Counted from the first letter of the stretch, positions 1-12,238 are shown. The stretch is DNA of 64,000 nucleotides from Leptospira kmetyi serovar Malaysia str. Bejo-Iso9 (GCF_000243735.2 NZ_AHMP02000003.1:1079001-1143000); one strand, 5' to 3'. Notes: generated by a model from the sequence alone, not told the origin. Translations and numbers: made by a program.

Positions 1-361
<361 letters not shown>

Positions 362-378
362 GGTCCCCTAAAGAAGGA

Positions 379-828
379 TTATTCTTCTTCTCTTTTAACG
401 TTGAGCGTAATCACAGGCTGGATTCCGTCTGCAAGACGAATTTTGATCTTGTAAGATCCCAGATTGCGGATCGGCTCAGCGATCTCGATTTTTCTCTTAT
501 CGAGTTCGATTCCGTTCTTCTTAAGAATGGAAGCCACGTCGATCGGAGTAACGGCTCCGAAAAGTTTGTCTCCGCCGCCCGTCTTAACGAGGATATCGTA
601 TTCCTTACCGTTGAGACTTGCGGAAACTCCTTCCATAGCCTTCTTGCGCTTTTCTCTTTTCAGTTCGCCCAGTTTTTTCTGGTGAAGAGCGGCTTTCGTG
701 TTTCCGTCGTTGGCGCGAACCGCGAGTCTTTTCGGGAAAAGGAAGTTTCTTGCGTAACCGTCGGTTACTTCTCTAAGATCTCCCGCGTCGCCGAGATTGA
801 TAACGTCTTTTTGTAAGATCACTCTCAT
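379..828 (-). CDS. rplI: 50S ribosomal protein L9
   Basis: Structural protein of the large ribosomal subunit that binds 23S rRNA through its N-terminal domain. The 149-residue length is normal for the family. The N terminus MRVILQKDVINLGDAGD and the following VTDGYARNFLFPK are the classic L9 signature. A charged linker helix (about residues 45-75) leads to a C-terminal domain ending in EEE. The ATG at 828 follows an SD-like GAGGTACGA, the same leader sequence seen before rpsR. It lies 9 bases after the rpsR stop, in the order rpsF-ssb-rpsR-rplI. Confidence 0.98.
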   Translation of the reverse strand: MRVILQKDVINLGDAGDLREVTDGYARNFLFPKRLAVRANDGNTKAALHQKKLGELKREKRKKAMEGVSASLNGKEYDILVKTGGGDKLFGAVTPIDVASILKKNGIELDKRKIEIAEPIRNLGSYKIKIRLADGIQPVITLNVKREEE

Positions 829-837
829 GTTCGTACC

Positions 838-1149
838 TCAGTTCACCTTGTAAGGAAGAAGACCGATGCTTCTTGCTTTGCGGATTTCGCGAGCGAGAAC
901 TCTTTGATAACGAGCGCTGGTTCCCGTAATTCTTCTTGGAATGATTTTACCGCGGTTGGTGATGAATCTTTCCAAAAGTTCGATGTTCTTGTAATTGATC
1001 TGTTTCGCTAGTTCCGGATCGGCGGTAAAGCGGCAGACTTTTTTCTTGTATTTATTCTGTTTTCTTTGCGGCTTTCCTTCCATTTCAGCAGAAGCTTCGC
1101 CTTGTTCCGGTCTTTCGGAACGTTCTTCTTTGATTTCGTTTTCACTCAT
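838..1149 (-). CDS. rpsR: 30S ribosomal protein S18
   Basis: Small-subunit protein that pairs with S6 on the 30S platform. The conserved core starts near residue 37 (VCRFTADPE) and continues through [17 protein letters not shown] and [13 protein letters not shown]. The 103-residue protein is longer than the usual 75-80 because of a charged, probably disordered N-terminal extension of about 30 residues rich in E, K and Q. The ATG at 1149 follows GAGGTACACTT, so the extended start has a good ribosome site. It is 12 bases downstream of ssb. Confidence 0.97.
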
Positions 1150-1161
1150 AAGTGTACCTCA

Positions 1162-1873
<712 letters not shown>

Positions 1874-1894
1874 AAAGTTTCCCCTATGGTTATA

Positions 1895-1918
1895 GCCCGC
1901 CTGCGGTTCGCGGCGAGC
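1895..1918 (-). promoter_or_regulatory. Hairpin in the rpsF leader
   Basis: On the minus strand these 24 bases form a seven-pair stem (GCTCGCC with GGCGGGC, one G-T wobble), extended by GCG/CGC with one bulged A and an AAC loop. Flanking GGTT and AACC can add an outer stem across an internal loop. It lies about 22 bases upstream of the rpsF TTG start. It is not followed by a T-run, so it does not look like an intrinsic terminator. A translational control element is plausible, because S6:S18 complexes are known to regulate rpsF mRNAs in many bacteria. The match to that motif is not shown here. Confidence 0.45.
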
Positions 1919-1938
1919 AGAAGAACCGATAATTTAAC

Positions 1939-3162
<1,224 letters not shown>

Positions 3163-3208
3163 TTCGTTCGAAGTTGGAAAGATATTTTTTCGGGAATTTT
3201 AAGAACCT

Positions 3209-3790
3209 TTAGTGAAGGGTTTCCTTCTTCTTTAGCATTTCCAAAAAATCCTTCATACGTTTTACTTTCGTTTCTTCCTTCTTCGCATTATGAATTCGGA
3301 ATAGAATCGCGTAACGATTCGCGGAATTTAAGGATTCAAAAAATTTCAACGCGCTCGGATTTTGTTTCAAAAGTTTTTGAAATTCTTTCGGAACTTCCAT
3401 CTTACTCGGTGACGCGTAAGCGTTGTCCCAACGTCCGTCCGATTTTGCGGATTCGATCGCTTTGAGCCCGGCGGTTTGCATTCGTTTCGAAGCGATCAGT
3501 TCGATCGCCTTTTCACGATTGATCTTGGACCAGATGCTCTTCGGTCCTCGAACGGAAAATCTCTGAAGCCAAAACGAATCGTCGTATTTTTGTTTTTGAC
3601 TGTCGATCCAACCGTAACAGAGCGCGACTTCCAAAGCCTCCGCATACGAAATCGAAACCACGCCCGATTCTTTTTTGGAAAGTTTTATCCAAATGGGAGA
3701 ATCCGATTTGTGATTTTTCTTAAGCCATACGGTCCATTCCTTCGTGTTCTTAAAAAAAAGAATGGGGATTCCGTTTAAAAATTCTTCCAT
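3209..3790 (-). CDS. YdeI/OmpD-associated family protein
   Basis: 193 residues. The family is often annotated as bacteriocin-protection protein, but its biochemical role is not established. Recognisable features are WIKLSKKESG near residue 36, YAEALEVALCYGWIDSQ (about 49-65), SFWLQRFSVRGPKSIWSKIN (about 71-90), and a C-terminal helix with NRYAILFRI. This is the full-length single-domain form. The ATG at 3790 is clear. It stands alone between the CapA-like gene and the decayed vapBC region, with no functional link to either that I can see. Confidence 0.8.
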   Translation of the reverse strand: MEEFLNGIPILFFKNTKEWTVWLKKNHKSDSPIWIKLSKKESGVVSISYAEALEVALCYGWIDSQKQKYDDSFWLQRFSVRGPKSIWSKINREKAIELIASKRMQTAGLKAIESAKSDGRWDNAYASPSKMEVPKEFQKLLKQNPSALKFFESLNSANRYAILFRIHNAKKEETKVKRMKDFLEMLKKKETLH

Positions 3791-3831
3791 GGGGAGAATT
3801 GCATCGTTCCTTCGGATTTTGCCAACAAAGA

Positions 3832-3978
3832 TTAAGCGGCGATCGCTTCGAGATATTCTTTTCCGTAATCCACGACCTTATACGGAATCTTAGAATCGAA
3901 CGTGGCGAATTTGACCTTAGGATGAACGCTCAAAGAAAGAAGATAAATATCGGTCAGTTTTTGGAATGAACCGGCCAT
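3832..3978 (-). pseudogene. VapC-type PIN-domain toxin, C-terminal remnant
   Basis: A 48-codon fragment (ATG at 3978, TAA at 3832) reads MAGSFQKLTDIYLLSLS, then VKFATFDSKIPYK and VDYGKEYLEAI. The LTDxYLL and ATFD blocks are the third and fourth acidic motifs of PIN-domain ribonucleases. The first two acidic motifs and the N-terminal half are missing. A WPV-containing segment typical of the preceding loop is visible in another frame at about 3975-4000, so a frameshift adds to the deletion. It is therefore not expected to be an active RNase. Confidence 0.65.
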
Positions 3979-4000
3979 CCGTGATGATTGCTCGCAAAAC

Positions 4001-4137
4001 CCTTCTCCGCGTCTTTTTTCCAGCGGCCTCTTTCATTTCTAAAGCGCGCTCCAAAGCCTTCATGGAAATTCCTCGCCCCGCGGCCTTTATTTTCGTTTTT
4101 TTAACAATGAATCCGGTATTTCTAAAGTCGTTTTCAC
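4001..4137 (-). pseudogene. VapB-type antitoxin remnant, frameshifted
   Basis: From GTG at 4137 the reverse strand reads VKTTLEIPDSLLKK, then, after a one-base frame change, TKIKAAGRGISMKALERALE and EMKEAAGKKT. This is the start and ribbon-helix-helix pattern of small VapB antitoxins (MKTTLxIPDxLLRKAKxxAAERGISxK). The frame breaks in a run of seven A at 4096-4102; one more A would restore it. The reading frame then runs straight into the vapC remnant, implying an internal deletion of most of vapC. Confidence 0.6.
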
Positions 4138-4520
4138 TCCTTTACGGTCCCGTAATAAATATGGCTTTCTTCAAACATTTTTCCCATATTCTTAATTTAT
4201 TTCAAATCTCGGATTTGAGCTCAAAATCGAAACGTTGCGATGATACTGTAAGAGGATTCGAAAACGAAAATAGAAAGGATGAAAACAAAGTTCGATTGGA
4301 AATCGAACTTCAAAAAAAATTAGAATGGGAAAGAGGTGAAGAGTTTGAAGGCAGGGAAATATTTAGGAAGGAAACGGGAATGGATGGAGCGAAATGCAGA
4401 AAAAGGAAGGAAACAGAAAAAACGGAGAAGATAAAAAGAATTAGAAAATCAAAACGTCACGAGCGAGCGAACTAACGAAAGGATTCAAATCCAAAGTAAA
4501 CAAACATCTTCGAATCAATA
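4138..4520. other. Intergenic stretch with no recognised gene
   Basis: About 380 bases between the vapB remnant and the end of the anion-transporter gene. The right part is purine-rich on the plus strand, which keeps a plus-strand frame open, but its predicted product is low-complexity K/E/R sequence with no family resemblance. I see no RNA gene, repeat array or convincing terminator. It is probably decayed DNA next to the toxin-antitoxin remnant. Confidence 0.5.
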
Positions 4521-5912
4521 TTATGAAAATATAAAATACGCCGTGACCGTCAAAACAAGACCGAAAATTCCAACGGGCAATCCGGCGCGGATCATATCCT
4601 TGATCTCAAAACCGCCCACCGCATAAGCGATCGCGTTCGGCGGAGTACTCACCGGCAAGGACATCGCCAAGGAAGCGGAAAGCGCGATCCCTAGACAGAT
4701 CTCCAAAAGATACGCTTCCGATCCGGGAAGAATGATCGCGGAAAGCGGAAACGCAAACGGAACCAGAAGATTGGTCGCCGCCGTGTTCGACATGAACGTA
4801 CTCAATAAAAGCGCCAAAATACAGAGTAAGAATAACACGCTTACCGCATATTCAGGTTTCGTAATGGGCTTTAGAATTTCCGAAAACCAAAGACTCATTC
4901 CGCTTTGTTGAAGACCGATTCCGATCGCGATTCCTCCCGCAATCAACAGAAGAACGGACCATTCCAAAGAATTGATGTCCTTTTCGTTTAAAATTCTGAA
5001 CGTAGGAAAAAGAATCAAAGGCAAAAGAGCGATCACACCGGCCGGAATTCCGTGCAGATTTTCCGTAAACCAAAGAGCGACCGTTCCCAAAAAGATAGCC
5101 GAAGTCGTTCTAAACGCAAAAGACTTCGTTCCACCTTCCGGTTCCTGAAATTCAACGATGAGATCCAAAGAACCATTCTCGGGAAACAACTTCAAAAGAA
5201 GAAACCAAGCAAAAAATATTAATACGACAACAAGAGGAACCGCAAAAAACATCCAAGTTCCGAAAGAAACCTGAACTCCTTGTTGTTTCAAAATTCCCAT
5301 CGCGATGATATTCGGCGGAGAACCGATCGGCGTTCCCACTCCTCCTATATTTGCGGCGAACGGAATTCCCAAAAGAAGCGCCTTTCGAAACGGTTCCTTT
5401 TCGGGAAGAATTTGAAACAAAGGAAAGGACAACGCGATCATCATGGAAGTCGTCGCGGTATTGCTCATCCACATCGAGATAAATCCCGTTGTGAACATAA
5501 AACCGAGAAGCACCTGATGACTTTTTACTCCGAACTTGCGAATGATTCTGTTTGCGAGAAAACGATCCAGGCCGGTCTTAACGCAGGCTTTTGCTAATAC
5601 GAAACCGCCTAAAAAAAGAACGATCGAAGAATCCGCAAGAGAGGAAAGAAAAACGGAAGGAGCCGGATTTTTTCCCGTAGCAAAAGAAAGCTCTTTGATT
5701 CCCATCGGGTTCGCGAAAAAAAGAATTTCCAAAAAGATCACAAGGATCGAAGTCGCGTAACCGGGAATCGGCTCGGTCACCCAAAAAATTCCCGCGAGCG
5801 CGAAAATACAGATCATGATCGCTACGCCCAAAGGAGTCGCAAAATGAATCTGAACAAAAAATAAAATTCCGATAAAGAGGGAAACCCATAAAATCAGGAT
5901 CAAATTACGCAT
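4521..5912 (-). CDS. DASS (SLC13) family anion:sodium symporter
   Basis: Inner-membrane transporter of the divalent anion:Na+ symporter family, which carries dicarboxylates, citrate or sulfate; the substrate cannot be read from the sequence. The 463-residue protein is almost entirely hydrophobic helices. It carries both family SNT motifs, WMSNTATTSMM (about residue 148) and FMSNTAATNLLVP (about 376), plus the substrate-site GSPPN and STPPNAIAY loops of the inverted repeats. The ATG at 5912 opens directly into a signal-anchor helix. It sits downstream of the polysaccharide locus, separated by 59 bases, and probably has its own promoter. Confidence 0.88.
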   Translation of the reverse strand: MRNLILILWVSLFIGILFFVQIHFATPLGVAIMICIFALAGIFWVTEPIPGYATSILVIFLEILFFANPMGIKELSFATGKNPAPSVFLSSLADSSIVLFLGGFVLAKACVKTGLDRFLANRIIRKFGVKSHQVLLGFMFTTGFISMWMSNTATTSMMIALSFPLFQILPEKEPFRKALLLGIPFAANIGGVGTPIGSPPNIIAMGILKQQGVQVSFGTWMFFAVPLVVVLIFFAWFLLLKLFPENGSLDLIVEFQEPEGGTKSFAFRTTSAIFLGTVALWFTENLHGIPAGVIALLPLILFPTFRILNEKDINSLEWSVLLLIAGGIAIGIGLQQSGMSLWFSEILKPITKPEYAVSVLFLLCILALLLSTFMSNTAATNLLVPFAFPLSAIILPGSEAYLLEICLGIALSASLAMSLPVSTPPNAIAYAVGGFEIKDMIRAGLPVGIFGLVLTVTAYFIFS

Positions 5913-5947
5913 CGTTTCGCCTTCCGCTTAATTTCGCATTCGCAAAG

Positions 5948-5959
5948 TAGAATATTCTA
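5948..5959. promoter_or_regulatory. 12-bp perfect palindrome upstream of the anion transporter
   Basis: TAGAATATTCTA lies in the 59-base gap between the last glycosyltransferase gene and the transporter start at 5912, about 36 bases before the ATG. A perfect palindrome here could be an operator, but its AT-richness makes chance occurrence quite possible. Confidence 0.25.
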
Positions 5960-5971
5960 AATTTAAAAAAC

Positions 5972-6820
5972 CTAATACAACTTCCAACCGAATTTCATAA
6001 AAAACCGAAACGCGGAGGTCACGAAAAGTTTAATGTGCAAAAAACCTTTTTTGGAGGAATTCCCTCCCTTGTGAAAAATTTTCACCTTCGGAAAATAATC
6101 CTTACGTTTCAGACGCATGGAAAGATCGAAGTCCTCGAAATACAAAAAGAACTTTTCGTCGAAGCCGCCGATTCTTTGCAAGGAATCCGTTTTGGCGAAA
6201 ATAAAACAACCGCTTACCAAGGGAACGGATTCCTGAGTTTTACTCCAATCCCTTTCCATCAAATCATAAGCGTCCAAATTCTTTTGAAATAACTTTCTAA
6301 AAAAAGAAGGAGCAAAAGAACGTAAGAATAAAACGAAAACGGTCGGATATGATTTGATCAAAAACTGCATACGACCCGTATCCTTCTCGTCCGCATCCCA
6401 ATCGACAACGGAAGGAACCACCGCGTCGCAATCGGAACGTTCCTTCAGATAACGAACGCACCATTCCAAGGTTTGCGGGATCATTTTGATATCCGGATTT
6501 AACACGAGATGAAAGTCGGACGTCGAATCCAAAATGGATCGGTTGTTCGCGGCTCCGTAACCAGGATTTTCCGGAAGATGAATATAACGAAATTCCACTT
6601 TCTTTTTCAGCTGAGCTTTTTTGGAAAACTCATCCAGCATTTTGGAAACGGCGGAGTCGCTCGACGGAGAATTGTCGACGATATCGATCTTGTATCGACA
6701 AGTATATGAGGAATTCTTAATTTGATAAGCGACAGAGTTCAATAGGGATTCGAGAGATTCCCGAAAAACGACAAGATTCGGTTTATAGAGTACGATCGAA
6801 ACGGTAATAGCGAGTTTCAA
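5972..6820 (-). CDS. GT2 glycosyltransferase, rhamnosyltransferase-like
   Basis: Cytoplasmic family-2 glycosyltransferase predicted to add a sugar, probably from dTDP-L-rhamnose, to the lipid-linked repeat unit. In its 282 residues: ITVSIVLYKPN at the N terminus, NPGYGAANNRSI (nucleotide site, about 89-100), LVLNPDIKM (NPD in place of DXD) and the acceptor-side block GGFDEKFFLYFEDFDLSMR (about 218-236). These resemble WbbL-type rhamnosyltransferases. The first codon is TTG at 6820, and no ATG in frame is better placed. It is the last gene of the locus, 23 bases after the next GT2 gene. Confidence 0.85.
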   Translation of the reverse strand: MKLAITVSIVLYKPNLVVFRESLESLLNSVAYQIKNSSYTCRYKIDIVDNSPSSDSAVSKMLDEFSKKAQLKKKVEFRYIHLPENPGYGAANNRSILDSTSDFHLVLNPDIKMIPQTLEWCVRYLKERSDCDAVVPSVVDWDADEKDTGRMQFLIKSYPTVFVLFLRSFAPSFFRKLFQKNLDAYDLMERDWSKTQESVPLVSGCFIFAKTDSLQRIGGFDEKFFLYFEDFDLSMRLKRKDYFPKVKIFHKGGNSSKKGFLHIKLFVTSAFRFFMKFGWKLY

Positions 6821-6843
6821 GAAACAATTTTCCTTATGATAGT

Positions 6844-7782
6844 TTACGGCTTATCCGCAATGAGTTCAGACGTCTTGTCGGTTTCGGACAAACCGACAAG
6901 ACGTCGATAAAATCGGGATTCTTTTCGGGCGAAACCGTCCCGGATTCCATAGAATATATGCGCGTACGTTCCGAATACGGATTTCGAAAACAAGGGAAGA
7001 ATCAAAAATCGAAAACCGGATTTTAAGACCACTTCCAACTTAAACTTCCACGGAACGTGAGGCAGGCCGCACATAAGAATCCCGTTTCTAAAAAGAAAAT
7101 ACCAGCGAAACGGAGAATGAATCGCTATTTTAAAAAGTCCTAATATACTTTTGGACTCGTTTCCGATCGAATGAAACATCTTCGAATCGGTTACGATCTT
7201 ATGAACGTAACCCTTGTCGTTGGCGCGAAAGCACCATTCGTAATCCAGATAATCGATAAAAAAATCGGAACGAATTCCGCCGACTTCGTTTAATATTTTT
7301 ATCGAACACAAACTTCCGGACGTGATCAGAAATTTCGCGTCGGACAAACCGGAAATATTCTCGGAAAGACCGTAAATGTTGCGGCCCTTGATCGTATCGA
7401 ATATATTCGGACCGAACGAAGCGACCTTCGAATCAAAACCGGACTCGGTTTCGTATTTTTGAACCGCGTCCAAAAAGATTTGAATGGATTTCGATTCCAG
7501 AAAACTATCCTGATCGAAAAGCCAAACGTGGGAATATCGATTTTCTTTTGCGTATTCGATTCCTTTGTTGAGCGCAAAGCCCAGACCTAGGTTTCGATCG
7601 TTTTCCAAAAGGAAATTTTGTTTTTGTTTCTTGGATTTGATTTCCTGAAGATTCGAAGAATGATTGTCCACGAGTAAAACAGGGACGTCGTTCGAATTCA
7701 GGTTTTGGATGTTGCGGAGTGTGTTCGAAAAATCGGGATTGAAGGTTACGATTACGGCTAACGGAGAAAAACGCTCGGACAT
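6844..7782 (-). CDS. GT2 glycosyltransferase, probable rhamnosyltransferase
   Basis: 312-residue GT-A transferase. Motifs in order: VIVTFNPD, VLLVDNHSSN, NLGLGFALNKGI and WLFDQDS (about residues 88-94). The DQDS metal-binding block is characteristic of dTDP-rhamnose-using transferases such as RfbF/WbbL types. The block FFIDYLDYEWCFRA near 170 completes the fold. A C-terminal basic and hydrophobic region could associate with the membrane. The start is ATG at 7782, five bases after the upstream gene. Its closeness to rmlABCD supports rhamnose as donor, although linkage and acceptor are unknown. Confidence 0.87.
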   Translation of the reverse strand: MSERFSPLAVIVTFNPDFSNTLRNIQNLNSNDVPVLLVDNHSSNLQEIKSKKQKQNFLLENDRNLGLGFALNKGIEYAKENRYSHVWLFDQDSFLESKSIQIFLDAVQKYETESGFDSKVASFGPNIFDTIKGRNIYGLSENISGLSDAKFLITSGSLCSIKILNEVGGIRSDFFIDYLDYEWCFRANDKGYVHKIVTDSKMFHSIGNESKSILGLFKIAIHSPFRWYFLFRNGILMCGLPHVPWKFKLEVVLKSGFRFLILPLFSKSVFGTYAHIFYGIRDGFARKESRFYRRLVGLSETDKTSELIADKP

Positions 7783-7787
7783 GGATC

Positions 7788-8756
7788 TTATTTTTTTCGG
7801 AAAGGGGAAAACAAATCTTGGTTCATCAACGCGACGAGATTGGAAAAAGACGTCGTTTTCGATCGATTCATTCTAAAACGTTTTGCGATGAGCCCCGGCA
7901 ACATTCTTAAAAAACCGAAAGGTACGATCAGAATTTTCGGACTCGTAAAAACGGAATGATAGACGATGCTTGTTCCGAAAAAAAGGATATGGTGGAATAA
8001 ATACTTCAGCCCGTAAAAAAAAGGCATGTTCTTCCAATAGACGACTAACGCGTTTCGAAGTCCGTAATAAAGCGAAAAGGAACTTCTTTCCTTGGTCGAA
8101 CCGAAACCGTGATGATAAACCTTGACGTTCGGGGTGAATAAAACTTTTTCACCCGCAAGTCTTGCGCGAAAACTCAGATCCACGTCTTCCATATAGCAGA
8201 AAAAATCGGAATCGAATCCTCCGAGACTTTCGAAAACGGATGCGCGGATCGCCATCGCTCCGCCGCAAGCCGAAAATATCTCCGCTTCTCGTAGATATTC
8301 TTCGGAAAGAATCTGTTTATAACCTCTTCTCCAAGCCGCTCCGGAAACGTGATAGATGTCCCCCGCCCCATCCACGACCGCGCTTTCGTTCTCCTTTAAC
8401 ATCAAAAAAGAAAACACGGAGTAATCCTTTCCCTTCGAGGAAAGAATCGATTCGCATTCCTTGAAAAAATTCGAGTCCAAACGAGAGTCCGGATTGATCA
8501 ACAAAATCCAATCCGCTTTCGGAGCGATCTTAACCGCTTCGTTGTTTCCTTCGGCGAATCCTAAATTCTTTCCGCCCAGATGAACGATCCTTCGTTCTTC
8601 GTCGGCAATTCGCTTTAATAAATTCGGAGTTTCGTCCTTGGAATCGTTGTCCCATATCACCCAATTCCAATTTGCGGGAAGTTTCATCGATTCGTTCAGC
8701 GCGGAAACGTATAGTTCGGAATTGTAGGTTACGGTTATGATGTTGTATTTTTGCAT
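7788..8756 (-). CDS. GT2 glycosyltransferase, WbbL-like
   Basis: 322-residue family-2 transferase. It has ITVTYNSE at the N terminus, WVIWDNDSKDET, NLGFAEGNNEAVK (about 64-76), ILLINPDSRL (NPD metal-site equivalent, about 84) and GGFDSDFFCYMEDVDLSFR (about 180-198). The C-terminal 90 residues contain hydrophobic stretches and a basic tail consistent with inner-membrane association. It lies 25 bases downstream of rmlA, so a rhamnosyltransferase role is likely by both sequence and position. The acceptor cannot be inferred. Confidence 0.86.
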   Translation of the reverse strand: MQKYNIITVTYNSELYVSALNESMKLPANWNWVIWDNDSKDETPNLLKRIADEERRIVHLGGKNLGFAEGNNEAVKIAPKADWILLINPDSRLDSNFFKECESILSSKGKDYSVFSFLMLKENESAVVDGAGDIYHVSGAAWRRGYKQILSEEYLREAEIFSACGGAMAIRASVFESLGGFDSDFFCYMEDVDLSFRARLAGEKVLFTPNVKVYHHGFGSTKERSSFSLYYGLRNALVVYWKNMPFFYGLKYLFHHILFFGTSIVYHSVFTSPKILIVPFGFLRMLPGLIAKRFRMNRSKTTSFSNLVALMNQDLFSPFRKK

Positions 8757-8781
8757 GAAGGAGAATCGATCGACTTCAATC

Positions 8782-9666
8782 TCAGTAAATCTTTTCGTGA
8801 AGCACCTTGATCAGGTATTGTCCGTAACCGTTCTTCTTCAAAGGCGCGATGAGTTCTTCCAATTGAGCCGCGGTGATAAATCCTTTTCGAAACGCGATCT
8901 CTTCGGGACAAGCGACCTTGAGGCCTTGTCTTTTTTCGATCGTCTCGATAAATACCGAAGCCTCTAAAAGCGATTCGTGCGTTCCCGTATCGAGCCATGC
9001 GTAACCGCGACCCATCACTTGAACGTTTAAGGTTCCGCGTTCCAAGTAGACTTTGTTGACGTCCGTGATTTCCAATTCTCCTCTGGGAGAAGGTCGAATG
9101 GACTTCGCGATTTGAACGACTTCCTCATCGTAAAAATACAAACCGGTAACCGCGTAATTCGATTTCGGTTTAACGGGTTTTTCTTCGATGGATATCGCTC
9201 TTCTTGAAGAATCGAATTCCACAACGCCGTATCGTTCCGGATCGTGAACCGGATAAGCGAACACGGTCGAACCGGAAACTTTTTCGGAAGCGCCTTCCAA
9301 CAACGCGGAAAGATCGTGACCGAAGTAAATATTATCGCCTAAAATCAAAACGGAAGGATGACCTTCCACGAATTTTTCACCGATCAAATAGGCCTGAGCC
9401 AATCCGCCCGGATCGGGTTGCACCGCATATTGAATGTCGATTCCCCACTGCTTTCCGTCTCCCAAAAGCTCCTTATACATCGGAGTCGCCTGCGGAGTGG
9501 ATATCACCAAAATCTCGCGAATGCCCGCCAACATAAGAGTCGTCAGCGGATAGTATATCATAGGTTTATCATATACCGGAAGAAGTTGTTTGGAAATGAC
9601 GTGTGTGACCGGATAAAGTCTCGTGCCGGAACCTCCGGCGAGTATGATTCCTTTTCTTGATTTCAT
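8782..9666 (-). CDS. rmlA: Glucose-1-phosphate thymidylyltransferase
   Basis: First enzyme of dTDP-L-rhamnose synthesis: glucose 1-phosphate plus dTTP gives dTDP-glucose. The N terminus [16 protein letters not shown] is the nucleotide-binding signature, followed by [25 protein letters not shown] (about 110-118) and [20 protein letters not shown]. The 294 residues match the family length. The ATG at 9666 directly follows the rmlB TGA (TGAATG), so the two are translationally coupled. The locus order of transcription is rmlC, rmlD, rmlB, rmlA. Confidence 0.97.
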   Translation of the reverse strand: MKSRKGIILAGGSGTRLYPVTHVISKQLLPVYDKPMIYYPLTTLMLAGIREILVISTPQATPMYKELLGDGKQWGIDIQYAVQPDPGGLAQAYLIGEKFVEGHPSVLILGDNIYFGHDLSALLEGASEKVSGSTVFAYPVHDPERYGVVEFDSSRRAISIEEKPVKPKSNYAVTGLYFYDEEVVQIAKSIRPSPRGELEITDVNKVYLERGTLNVQVMGRGYAWLDTGTHESLLEASVFIETIEKRQGLKVACPEEIAFRKGFITAAQLEELIAPLKKNGYGQYLIKVLHEKIY

Positions 9667-10712
<1,046 letters not shown>

Positions 10713-10716
<4 letters not shown>

Positions 10717-11633
10717 ACTTTTATTCCAGAGGTTTCGGCGAGTTCGTTCAGACAAAGGATCAAGTCCTCTTTCCAATGCGGAACCGGGCCGAAAAGTTTC
10801 CGAGTTTCTCCCAAATCCAAAACGGAATATCTCGGTCTCGGCGCGGGAGTCGGATATTCCTCGGTCGGGATCGGATGAATCGGTTTCAGATTTTTAATCG
10901 CCGAGGAAGAATTGGAGATGTCGCGGACCGCAACGGCGAAGTCATACCAACTCGCGACGCCAGAGTTCGAAAAATGAAGCGTTTGCGGAAAGGATTCTCC
11001 CTTTAAAATTCCATCGCATAAGAATATTATAAAATCAGCAAGTCTTCCGGCCCAGGTAGGTCTTCCTAACTGGTCTTCGATTACTTTCAATTCCGATCGA
11101 TTCGGATCGTTTAATAACCGGAGAATGGTTTTCGGAAAATTATTTCCGTGCGCCGAATAAACCCAGCTCGTGCGCACGATGTTGGCCCCCGAAGAAGCGG
11201 AAAAAGTTTTGCGGATCCATTCTTCCCCTTCCGCCTTCGACGCCCCATATACGCCCTTCGGAGAAAGCGGAGAATCCGTTTTCCAAAAACGAAGAGTATC
11301 TCCGATCGTTTCCGAATTGGCATCGAACACGAAATCTGTCGAGACGTAGATCAGATGGATTTTTCTTTTATGACATTCTTCCGCAATTTTTTTTACGGCC
11401 AAAGAATTGACCTTATACGCGTTTTCCCGATCCGACTCCGCCTTATCCACCGCAGTGTAAGCGCCGCAGTGAACGAGTATTTTCGGATTTTTCTCGAGAA
11501 TCTTTTCGACGGCGTTCAAGTCATCGAGGGACCATTCTTCCCTTCCGAAACCGATCGCGTCGATTCCGGCCGAGGCGAATCGCTTCGACAACTCCCAGCC
11601 GACCTGGCCGTTTTTTCCGGTATAATAAATCAT
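10713..11633 (-). CDS. rmlD: dTDP-4-dehydrorhamnose reductase
   Basis: Last step of dTDP-L-rhamnose synthesis, reducing the 4-keto group with NAD(P)H. The 306-residue protein opens [19 protein letters not shown] (Rossmann GxxGxxG form), continues with [25 protein letters not shown] and the catalytic YGASKAEGE, and has [12 protein letters not shown] near 205. The start at ATG 11633 leaves 11 bases after the rmlC stop. The longer frame begins inside rmlC and lacks homology. No clear Shine-Dalgarno is visible, so coupling to rmlC is likely. Confidence 0.95.
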
Positions 11634-11644
11634 ATTGGAATATA

Positions 11645-12205
11645 CTAATATACGAATGGACTTTTGAAATCTTTCAAGAACGGAGTTTCGCCGTCCCTTT
11701 GGGAAATGATAAAGTTCGCGTCCGGCAACCAGGTTTTCCAAGGAATACCAAGAGCCGGATCGTCCCAGCGAATCCCTACTTCGTTTTTGGGATTGTATTC
11801 GCTCGTTACCTTATATAAGAAATCCGTTTTATCCTCCAGAGTCACAAAGCCGTGCGCAAAGCCCGGCGGAACCCAAAAGATATTTTTGTTCTCTTCCGAT
11901 AACTCGACGGAGATCCATTTTCCGAAATTCGGAGAACCCACACGAATGTCGATGACGACATCGATCACTCTTCCTCTGACGACTCGAACGAGTTTGCCTT
12001 GTTCATAAGGAGGAATCTGCATGTGCATTCCTCGAAGTACGCCTCGCGCGGATCGGGAATGGTTGTCTTGGAAAAAATCCGTGGGTATGTTCTCTTGTTC
12101 GAAAGAGGATTTTTTATAGGACTCAAAAAAGAAACCGCGTTCATCGCCGTACACTTTCGGCTCGATAAGAACGGGACCGTCGATCGGAAATCGTTTGAAT
12201 TGCAT
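11645..12205 (-). CDS. rmlC: dTDP-4-dehydrorhamnose 3,5-epimerase
   Basis: Double epimerisation at C3 and C5 in dTDP-L-rhamnose synthesis. It is a cupin of 186 residues, the usual size. Conserved blocks are YGDERGFFFESY, FFQDNHSRSARGVLRGMHMQ with the catalytic His (about residues 43-62), GKLVRVVRGRVIDVVIDIR, and WVPPGFAHGFVTLED. It is the first gene of the rmlCDBA block and is preceded by the largest gap inside the polysaccharide locus (147 bases), which contains an inverted repeat. The block may therefore have its own promoter. Confidence 0.97.
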   Translation of the reverse strand: MQFKRFPIDGPVLIEPKVYGDERGFFFESYKKSSFEQENIPTDFFQDNHSRSARGVLRGMHMQIPPYEQGKLVRVVRGRVIDVVIDIRVGSPNFGKWISVELSEENKNIFWVPPGFAHGFVTLEDKTDFLYKVTSEYNPKNEVGIRWDDPALGIPWKTWLPDANFIISQRDGETPFLKDFKSPFVY

Positions 12206-12238
12206 GAATCTCTTCTTTAACTTTTGAATAAACGGATC

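Noticed and set aside
1895..1918. Hairpin as an intrinsic terminator for the CapA-like gene
   Set aside because: The stem is strong, but on the transcribed strand it is followed by TATAACCATAGG and not by a run of T.
3966..4475. Plus-strand 169-codon open frame opposite the vapBC remnant
   Set aside because: Low-complexity K/E/R product with no family resemblance. It lies antisense to vapB/vapC traces, and no other gene in the window uses the plus strand.
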